Program-made: the position numbers and the translations under genes | Origin: Hydrogenophaga sp. | Lineage (GTDB): Bacteria > Pseudomonadota > Gammaproteobacteria > Burkholderiales > Burkholderiaceae_C | Direction of reading: 5' to 3' | NCBI RefSeq assembly: GCF_018780075.1 | Contig: NZ_JADMKB010000119.1 | Span: forward strand, 1-33,405 | DNA length: 33,405 bases | The notes under the pieces: model-generated | What the model was told of the DNA's origin: nothing | The model's database searches: none | What the model saw: the letters and a program-made list of their open reading frames with translations, nothing else | Shown: in pieces, positions 28,060 through 33,405 of the stretch | How the letters are laid out: each line of letters opens with the position of its first letter | Position numbering within the stretch: the stretch's first letter is position 1

Positions 28060-28584
28060 TCAGTTGGACGTGGCCGTGAAGTTGATTGCGTTGTCGATTG
28101 CGGCGGCGGCGGCGCTGTCGGCAACCACAACGTCCCACGAATAGGAGCCGGTGGAGGCGTAGGTGCCGGTCGATGTCAGCGTGGTGGCGGCAGAGTCACT
28201 CAGCGTGCTGCCGTTGAGTTTCCAGACCACGCCCGAAGCCGGCGCGGAGCCGAGCTGTGCGGTCAGGGTGTAGTCGGTGCTGGTCAGGTTCGCTTTGTCA
28301 ACCTTCACGCCCACGGTGGACGAAATCGTCCAGTCGCTGGCGCCACGGGCCAGCGTGAAGCCGGTGGGTGCAGAACCGTATTTGCTGATGTTGCCCAGAT
28401 CGGACGTCGCGGCGGCCGTGCCGGTGCCTGAGGTGGTGCCACCAGCGGACTCGATCGTCAGGCTGATCGAGCTTTCGATGGTGCCGGTGACGGTCAGGGT
28501 CCCGGACGACGTGGCCGCTTGTGATACGGAGGTTGCCAAAGCGAGAAAAGCACCGAAAGCGACACTGATTTTGTTGAATTTCAT
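28060..28584 (-). CDS. Major pilin-like subunit
   Basis: The 174-residue product has a clear signal peptide (MKFNKISVAFGAFLALATSV ending SQA, cleaved before ATSSG). The mature part is Ser/Thr/Ala/Gly-rich, cysteine-free and made of alternating strands (SGTLTVTGTIESSISLTIES, WTISSTVGVKVDKANLTSTD), like self-assembling donor-strand pilins. The start of the mature sequence with GTLTVTGTIES recalls CFA/I-type subunits, as pattern only. It is first in the four-gene cluster and follows a strong promoter and a long AT-rich leader. No Shine-Dalgarno precedes the ATG (TTGCTTTTATC), which is odd for a subunit needed in quantity. Confidence 0.75.
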   Translation of the reverse strand: MKFNKISVAFGAFLALATSVSQAATSSGTLTVTGTIESSISLTIESAGGTTSGTGTAAATSDLGNISKYGSAPTGFTLARGASDWTISSTVGVKVDKANLTSTDYTLTAQLGSAPASGVVWKLNGSTLSDSAATTLTSTGTYASTGSYSWDVVVADSAAAAAIDNAINFTATSN

Positions 28585-28647
28585 GATAAAAGCAATATTA
28601 AAGTACTAAAAAAGACAGGGTTATATGAGATTTATTGAAAAATTTCT

Positions 28648-28685
28648 CAGAAAACACATCAATTTGATGTATTGAAGGCTTTCTG
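28648..28685. promoter_or_regulatory. Nested palindromes in the pilin leader
   Basis: ACATCAA-T-TTGATGT (28656-28670) is a 15-bp palindrome around one centre base. It is nested in a wider inverted pair CAGAAA (28648-28653) and TTTCTG (28680-28685). It lies between the pilin promoter and ATG, so it could be an operator or a leader stem-loop. Confidence 0.5.
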
Positions 28686-28722
28686 AAAAAGTCCATAAAT
28701 GTCAAAAACAATGTCAAATGTA

Positions 28723-28751
28723 ATTATACGCATTTTGTTACTTGTTTGTAA
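28723..28751 (-). promoter_or_regulatory. Pilin operon promoter
   Basis: On the minus strand TTACAA (28746-28751) and a perfect TATAAT (28723-28728) are spaced 17 bp. Transcription would start near 28716, giving a leader of about 130 nt before the pilin ATG. Two copies of ATGTCAAA (28699 and 28711, 12 bp apart) lie just downstream of the -10. Confidence 0.75.
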
Positions 28752-28759
28752 CTTTTGAT

Positions 28760-29954
28760 GTTTTACCGGTATGTTGTGTGCGCTGACGTATGCTTGGAAG
28801 ACACTGGTGATGCGGTGTCGACACTCAAAAAATCCCCCAACCACTGGACCGAGCTTTCAGAGTCGCGCACCAGCAACCCGAGACTTCCGCACCGGTTGGC
28901 GGAGCAGTGGCTGCTGGTTCTTGCGTCGACCAGTCAGCGGGATGTAAAAAGTGGTTGCTCTTTCGCTGGTAGAGGCGGAAAGCCCGAACCGGGCCTGTTG
29001 CGTTCTTTTCTCAGTGGTCGGCCAGTGCAGTACGCCGGGTCGACCACTGGCCCAAGCTACAACGAGAAGGGCTCACACCCATGAAGGTGTCTTGGAGCGT
29101 TCGTCCACGGGTGCTGAAGGTCAATGCCGAGTCGGTTGGGCTATGGTGCCAGGGCAACCTGCTTAACGAAGATCACGCACATGGCGTGAGAAATCTGGTT
29201 GCTGGTTGGGAACGAGAAGCTGCTGTCTCCCATGCCATGAATGCCGTGGCGAGCGATTCAACTTGGCGCTTCTGCACCCGGGATGAAGACCGAAGTCATC
29301 TACCCTTACAGAGCCAGCAGTGATATCCGACCCGATACCTCGCGGCACCAAGTTCGTCTAGGGAAGGTCTGCAAAACCCTTGCGCCCATGCCGTGATGCG
29401 CAAATCACTCTTCACTTGATGGGACTCATTCCCTGAGGTTTCAAGAGCACCCCTCGGTTCAGCTTGGCGTGCCCTTCTTCGAGGCTGCCCTCCGCTCGGA
29501 TCAACGAGCCCGATCCGTTTGACGTGGTCGCGACGCTGAAATGAGCGCAAAAAATTGACAAAACAAGAAAAAATGTTAAAAATAGTAAAAACATATCCTT
29601 TTTCACTCTTTCGGAGCAGAGTCAAGAGAGTGGTGGTTTGAAGCGTTTAAGCGCTTGTTTATAGAAGCATGAGCCTTGGTGCCAGAACGTGTTTGTGCAA
29701 TCCCTGCGATGGGGCAACAGGCGTCTGCGGCTTCAGGTCTCGCTTGTGTTGACACGGGGTTTGCAGCCCCGCGCCCCTCTTTATAGGGCGAAGCTGATCT
29801 CTGCAGCACGATGACTTTCTGTTCAATCGACTCGAAAGTGAAAAAGATTTGGTTGCTCTCACAGCCCTTGTGTTTTTTCATTCCAAGAATGAAGGGCCTG
29901 TGTCAGCAGCGGGTCGCTTCAAGAAGAGCTTTGAGCAAGCCAGAATCTCCCCTT
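28760..29954. other. Long gene-poor stretch between pilin promoter and minC
   Basis: About 1.2 kb with only short overlapping frames on both strands and no recognisable domain. The left 580 bp (to about 29340) are GC-rich and could be a decayed gene; the right 400 bp are AT-rich. Candidate signals seen are TTGACA at 29555-29560 with a poor -10, and TTGACA at 29749-29754 followed by the hairpin GGGG-TTTGCAG-CCCC. Neither is convincing as a promoter for minC. Confidence 0.4.
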
Positions 29955-29966
29955 AATGGTATGTGG

Positions 29967-29980
29967 TTTTGATATCAAAA
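29967..29980 (+). promoter_or_regulatory. Perfect 14-bp palindrome in front of the minC ribosome-binding site
   Basis: TTTTGATATCAAAA is fully symmetric and ends three bases before the AAAGGAG that serves minC. It could be an operator for a small regulator. As RNA it is too AT-rich and loop-less to form a stable hairpin, so DNA binding is the better guess. Confidence 0.45.
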
Positions 29981-29995
29981 ATAAAGGAGCTGCCA

Positions 29996-30793
29996 ATGCG
30001 AAAAGAAAACACCGCTCGCGAAATGCGAAGTTTTGAGATCAAGAGCACCGACCTTCCGATGGTTGCTTTGATGATCAGGACGACAGATCTCCAGAAACTG
30101 AATATGGAGTTCAATGCGAGGTTCTCAGACATGCCCGGCTTTTTTGATGAAGACGGGATTGTGATAGATCTGTCTGGAATTCAAAGCAGTTTTCAATCTG
30201 AGTCAAAATCAGCTTTCGAAACGGCTTTGGAGTTCGAGGCGCTGAATTCGATGTTGCGCAGCCACAAACTACGTCCAGTGGCCGTTCGCGGAGGAAGCGA
30301 GCAACAAACCGCGGCAGCAATTGAATCCGGTCTTTTGCACACGCCCAGCCTGCATCCCGGAACCAAAAACAACCGCGCGCCGGACCAGGGGGGATCGTTG
30401 GTCATGCGCCACCTCCCTGAAATTGAGGCGCTCGCGGGGGCCTTGATCATTGATAAACAACTGCGATGCGGTCAGCAAGTATATGCAAGAGGTCGGGATT
30501 TGGTTGTGATGGCAATGGTCAATCCAGGGGCGGAGGTCATTGCTGATGGCCATATTCACATATATGCCCCATTGCGTGGAAAAGCAATAGCAGGTGCCAA
30601 AGGCGACAGCAATGCCCGAATTTTTGCGCTGAACATGTCTCCTGAGCTGATATCCATCGCTGGTGTGTATTGCACTGGGGATGCTTCATTGCCCAGGTCT
30701 GTATTGGGGCAGTCAGCCCAGATCAGCCTGATATCAGATGATGATGGTGGCAAGCTGGTTGCCAACAAAATCTCACAAAAAATGCAGTCTTAA
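29996..30793 (+). CDS. minC: Septum site-determining protein MinC
   Basis: The 265-residue FtsZ polymerisation inhibitor acts at the cell poles. The N-terminal domain (about 1-110, RSFEIKSTDLPMVALMIRTT) is divergent. The C-terminal beta-helix domain is clear: GSLVMRHLPEIEALAGALII (about 137), RCGQQVYARGRDLVVMAMVN, PGAEVIADGHIHIYAPLRGK and IAGAKGDSNARIFALNMSPE, which bind MinD and form the MinC dimer. The ATG at 29996 has a strong AAAGGAG six bases before it; an upstream GTG frame at 29963 runs through a palindrome and was not used. It is first in minC-minD-minE, with minD 41 bp downstream. Base composition is much more AT-rich than the core genes of this window. Confidence 0.9.
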   Translation: MRKENTAREMRSFEIKSTDLPMVALMIRTTDLQKLNMEFNARFSDMPGFFDEDGIVIDLSGIQSSFQSESKSAFETALEFEALNSMLRSHKLRPVAVRGGSEQQTAAAIESGLLHTPSLHPGTKNNRAPDQGGSLVMRHLPEIEALAGALIIDKQLRCGQQVYARGRDLVVMAMVNPGAEVIADGHIHIYAPLRGKAIAGAKGDSNARIFALNMSPELISIAGVYCTGDASLPRSVLGQSAQISLISDDDGGKLVANKISQKMQS

Positions 30794-30834
30794 ACGGCTT
30801 TGAGGTCGTTCAGGTTCAATTAAATCAGGTGAAA

Positions 30835-31650
30835 ATGACACACATCGTTGTAGTGACCTCAGGAAAAGGCGGCGTAGGAAAGACGACCACCAGCGCGAGT
30901 TTTGCCACTGGACTGGCTCTTTCTGGCTATAAAACGGCGGTGATTGATTTTGATATTGGATTGCGAAATTTGGATCTTGTCATGGGCTGTGAACGCAGGG
31001 TGGTGTACGACATGATCAATGTAATTCAAGGCGATGCAAATTTAAATCAAGCACTTATTCGGGATAAGCATTGCGATAATCTCCATGTATTGGCAGCGAG
31101 TCAGACCAAGGACAAAAGCGCTCTGACGGATGAAGGCGTCGCCTCCCTGATCAACAACATGCGTGAGATGGGTTTTGACTATGTGGTCTGTGATTCACCT
31201 GCCGGCATCGAAAGAGGTGCACTAGTGGCAATGCACCATGCCGACTCGGCGCTGATTGTGACGAATCCTGAGGTTTCAAGTGTTCGAGATTCGGACATTA
31301 TTGTGGGAATGCTGGGGAAAACCTCAAAGAGAGCAATCGAGGGTCGCGAGCCTGTCAAGGAGCATTTGCTCATCACTCGCTACAATGCTTCACGGGTGGC
31401 GGAGGGTGGAATGTTGTCCATCGATGATATAAAAAGTGTATTGCCTTTGAATGTGATCGGTGTCGTTCCGGAGTCCAACGATGTATTGTCTGCCTCCAAC
31501 CAAGGTACGCCGGCGATACACTTTAAGGGCAGTGATGTATCCATTGCCTACAGCGATCTGGTTGGCCGATTTCTTGGTGTCCACATACCTGTTCAGACTC
31601 TTTGTGAGCCTAAAAAGGGATATTTCGGACGCTTTTTGGGGAGGCTTTGA
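30835..31650 (+). CDS. minD: Septum site-determining ATPase MinD
   Basis: The 271-residue ATPase binds the membrane, carries MinC to it and is displaced by MinE. The deviant Walker A motif VVVTSGKGGVGKTTTSASFA gives signature lysine K11 and K16. Switch regions appear in VIDFDIGLRNLDLVMGCERR and YVVCDSPAGIERGA. The C-terminal amphipathic membrane-targeting helix is YFGRFLGRL. The ATG at 30835 gives the standard MinD start (family start: M-x-x-IVVVTSGKGG); a GTG six bases earlier lacks a ribosome-binding site. Divergence from typical beta-proteobacterial MinD is visible in the last third, for example SVLPLNVIGVVPESNDVLSA, though the ATPase core looks intact. Confidence 0.95.
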   Translation: MTHIVVVTSGKGGVGKTTTSASFATGLALSGYKTAVIDFDIGLRNLDLVMGCERRVVYDMINVIQGDANLNQALIRDKHCDNLHVLAASQTKDKSALTDEGVASLINNMREMGFDYVVCDSPAGIERGALVAMHHADSALIVTNPEVSSVRDSDIIVGMLGKTSKRAIEGREPVKEHLLITRYNASRVAEGGMLSIDDIKSVLPLNVIGVVPESNDVLSASNQGTPAIHFKGSDVSIAYSDLVGRFLGVHIPVQTLCEPKKGYFGRFLGRL

Positions 31651-31651
31651 A

Positions 31652-31924
31652 ATGGTTTCTTTTGCTTCCCTGATCGGGATGGAAAAGCACAAGACTGCAG
31701 GGATTGCGAAAGAGCGGCTTCAAATTATTTTTTCACTGGAACGTGCTGAAGGCAGTACAAACAAATCCGACTGTTTGGAAGAGTTGCAGCATGAATTGGT
31801 GAAGGTTGTGGGTCGTTTCATCAAGCTTGACCCCAGTGATATTAAAGTTCGGTTAGAACGGCAGGAGAGTCTGGAGATTCTTGAGGTGAAGGTCGAGTTG
31901 CCGGACGGTTCGTTGAAGCGTTGA
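31652..31924 (+). CDS. minE: Cell-division topological specificity factor MinE
   Basis: The 90-residue protein stimulates MinD ATPase and makes the Min system oscillate. The anti-MinCD segment TAGIAKERLQIIFSLERAEG (about 16-35) is the family hallmark, and the C-terminal topological-specificity domain follows (ELVKVVGRFIKLDPSDIKVR and LEILEVKVELPDG). GGGGAGG lies eight bases upstream of the ATG, and the start is one base from the minD stop, so the two are translationally coupled. The first 12 residues are not the usual FFLSRKK-type membrane-binding start, and the acidic/serine insert EGSTNKSD is unusual. Confidence 0.92.
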   Translation: MVSFASLIGMEKHKTAGIAKERLQIIFSLERAEGSTNKSDCLEELQHELVKVVGRFIKLDPSDIKVRLERQESLEILEVKVELPDGSLKR

Positions 31925-31932
31925 TTCAGAAG

Positions 31933-31948
31933 AAGCCCAGTTGGCTTT
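31933..31948 (+). terminator. Weak terminator-like hairpin after minE
   Basis: AAGCC and GGCTT form a 5-bp stem with a CAGTT loop, followed by TCC. It starts 9 bp after the minE stop. The stem is short and the T-run minimal, so it may not terminate efficiently. Confidence 0.3.
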
Positions 31949-32082
31949 CCAGAAGCGTTGATCGATTGCCTGGTATTTTGAGTTTTTCCTCATTTTTGAG
32001 TTGACCCTGTCTCAAGATTTCGAACCGTTCGGTTACAGAGAGAGCCGGCATGATGAACGCCCTGAATGGGCAGGAGCATGTC

Positions 32083-32109
32083 GTGAAGAAGAGCAAACTT
32101 ACCGAGGAT
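32083..32109 (+). pseudogene. 5' fragment of an IS3-type orfA, interrupted
   Basis: A GTG at 32083 with CAGGAG seven bases upstream encodes KKSKLTED, the typical first residues of IS3-family OrfA transposase helpers. The expected continuation (QIAFAL or similar) is replaced at about 32110 by unrelated sequence leading into the IS110 transposase gene. The 20-odd bases from about 32002 (TGACCCTGTCTCAAG) could be the left terminal repeat of that older element. Eight matching residues are suggestive, not proof. Confidence 0.4.
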
Positions 32110-32177
32110 GGCATGGACGCCTCCTGAGTCTTTTTCGATCACGATGGAGGTCCCATCCACCTACCAAGGAGACCGCC

Positions 32178-33203
32178 ATGCTCGCTGTGATCGGACTGGA
32201 TATTGCCAAACGCTTCTTTCAATTGCATTCGGTAGATCCCGAGACAGGGGAAATCACCAAGCTGAAGCTCAAGCGCGCTGAGATGGGGCCGTACTTCTCC
32301 AATCGGCAGCGTAGTGTTGTTGCTATGGAGGCGTGCGGGAGCTCCCATCATTGGGCACGCCAGTTGCGCGCACTTGGCCACGAGGTGCGACTCATTGCGA
32401 CGAAGTTTGTCAAGCCGTTCGTCAAGGGCAACAAGAACGATGCGGCCGATGCTCGGGCGATATGGGAGGCAGCGCAGAGGCCCGAAATGCGCTTCGTGCC
32501 AGTCAAGACCGAGGCCCAGCAGGCGATCTTGGCGCTGCACACCATGCGGGACGGCTTGGTCAAGGCCAGGACTGCCCAGCTACACCAGCTCCGCGCTGTG
32601 TTCTACGAGCTGGGATTCGCTTTTCCGGAGGGGCGACATTGGTGCGTGAAACGTCTACCGGAGGCATTCGCCAGCCTGGAGGACAAGATCCCCGCCATGG
32701 CGATTGAAGCGATGCGGGACCAGTACCAATTGATCGTGCAGCGCTCGGAACGGGTGGATGCGATCGAGCGCAAGTTGGACGCGTTCAAGCGATCGGACGA
32801 GCGTTGCGAGCGTTTGTTGCAGATTCCTGGGGTAGGTTTGTTGACCGCGACTTCGATCGTTGCCTCGGTGGGTGACGCCAAGGAGTTCAGCTCTGGCCGA
32901 GAGTTTGCGGCCTGGCTGGGAGTGGTGCCTCGGCACACTGGCACGGGCGGTCGTGTGCGCATCCTTGGCATGAGTAAACAGGGCAACTCATATCTCCGGG
33001 CCATGGTGATTCACTGTGCCAGGGCGGTCATGGCGCGCCAGAAGGAGCATTCGCCTTGGCTTGAACGACTGATGCGAGATAGGCCATGGAACGTCGCTGT
33101 TGTTGCTTTGGCGAACAAGATCGCACGAACGATCTGGGCCATGCTTGCTCATCGCAGGAACTACATGCCAGAGATCCAAAAATCAGCAGCGCGACCCGCG
33201 TAG
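32178..33203 (+). CDS. IS110-family transposase (DEDD, IS1111 group)
   Basis: The 341-residue recombinase has an N-terminal RuvC-like DEDD domain: first Asp in AVIGLDIAKRFFQLH (D8), Glu in VAMEACGSSHHWARQL (about 55), and the last acidic pair in KPFVKGNKNDAADARAIWEA (about 90-105). The C-terminal Tnp domain follows a coiled-coil region (about 170-215). It has IPGVGLLTATSIVASVGDAK and the conserved serine in RILGMSKQGNSYLRAMVIHC, the nucleophile region of IS110 enzymes. The ATG at 32178 has AAGGAG upstream. The length is that of IS1111-group enzymes and no stop interrupts it, so it may be active. Composition is unlike the AT-rich minCDE next door. Confidence 0.93.
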   Translation: MLAVIGLDIAKRFFQLHSVDPETGEITKLKLKRAEMGPYFSNRQRSVVAMEACGSSHHWARQLRALGHEVRLIATKFVKPFVKGNKNDAADARAIWEAAQRPEMRFVPVKTEAQQAILALHTMRDGLVKARTAQLHQLRAVFYELGFAFPEGRHWCVKRLPEAFASLEDKIPAMAIEAMRDQYQLIVQRSERVDAIERKLDAFKRSDERCERLLQIPGVGLLTATSIVASVGDAKEFSSGREFAAWLGVVPRHTGTGGRVRILGMSKQGNSYLRAMVIHCARAVMARQKEHSPWLERLMRDRPWNVAVVALANKIARTIWAMLAHRRNYMPEIQKSAARPA

Positions 33204-33405
33204 CGGCTCAAGGAACCTGAGGTTTGGCAGCGCGAAGATGTGTGATGGCTGAATAGGTTGGACCGGGAGAGGTAGGGCCTGAATTTGCTCCGGAGCTCTC
33301 GAAGCTCGATCCGAAGATCAAGGCACCTCTCAGCGAATCCCATCAGGGCCAGCGGGCAACAACGCCTGCGTCAACAGGCCGGATATAAGAATGCAGCCCG
33401 CCAAT
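33204..33405 (+). ncRNA. Candidate bridge/seek guide RNA region downstream of the IS110 transposase
   Basis: No gene is seen here. In IS1111-group elements the noncoding right end after the transposase encodes a structured RNA that pairs with target and donor DNA. This stretch has local palindromes fitting a structured RNA, for example GCTCCGGAGC (33287-33296) and the nested GAGCT/AGCTC pair that follows. The window ends before the element does, so the RNA would be incomplete. The assignment comes from family knowledge, not from a matched RNA model. Confidence 0.35.

Larger units (their letters stand above)
32110..33405 (+). mobile_element. IS110-family insertion sequence, IS1111-like; right end outside window
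   Basis: The element comprises a transposase gene with noncoding flanks: about 68 bp on the left (if 32110 is the left boundary) and at least 200 bp on the right. No terminal inverted repeats could be paired by eye, consistent with IS110 biology (no or only subterminal repeats and no target duplication). The left boundary is placed where the IS3-type orfA reading ends. The right boundary is not visible. Confidence 0.7.

Noticed and set aside
29749..29787. TTGACA followed by TTTATAGG as a minC promoter
   Set aside because: The spacing between hexamers is about 27 bp, far from 16-18; the position is also 240 bp from minC.
22467..33405. CRISPR array or toxin-antitoxin pair in the accessory half
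   Set aside because: No regularly spaced repeats and no recognisable toxin or antitoxin gene pair were found.

Overview
The window reads as a chromosome segment of a GC-rich betaproteobacterium, most likely in the Comamonadaceae (Hydrogenophaga, Acidovorax or Rhodoferax type). This is inferred from gene content and protein flavour: propionyl-CoA carboxylase with a glyoxalase-fold partner, an intracellular Cys-type PHB depolymerase, a lone RnfB-like ferredoxin and a complete isc operon. No database search was possible.

Positions 1-22466 are dense, GC-rich core genome. Left to right they hold: (a) the 3' part of pccB, pccA and a VOC-fold protein, a propionyl-CoA to methylmalonyl-CoA module whose two carboxylase genes are split by a nested inverted-repeat element; (b) a cupin, a small unknown protein and a chemotaxis receptor with an extra C-terminal domain; (c) on the minus strand phaZ, whose product has a lysine/alanine/proline-rich tail, followed by an rnfB-like gene, then an aminotransferase gene; (d) uvrB and a response regulator/histidine kinase pair; (e) iscR-iscS-iscU-iscA-hscB-hscA-fdx, with an IscR-type operator in front and hairpins dividing the operon; (f) dnaQ and tRNA-Val(CAC).

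The tRNA gene marks the edge of an accessory region (22467-33405) that is visibly less GC-rich in places. Next to it lies a broken tyrosine-integrase gene, then a scar without recognisable genes. A minus-strand pilus cluster follows: pilin, small secreted subunit, periplasmic chaperone and a large usher-like outer-membrane protein that does not look like a classical PapC/FimD usher. Beyond about 1.2 kb with no convincing gene lies a complete but divergent, AT-rich minCDE operon. The window ends in an IS110-family (IS1111-like) insertion sequence that appears to have landed in the first codons of an IS3-type orfA.

The strongest leads are the noncanonical pilus cluster, the second-looking minCDE set, the tailed PHB depolymerase with its TGC-rich promoter, and the IS110-type element with long noncoding flanks that could encode a guide (bridge/seek) RNA.
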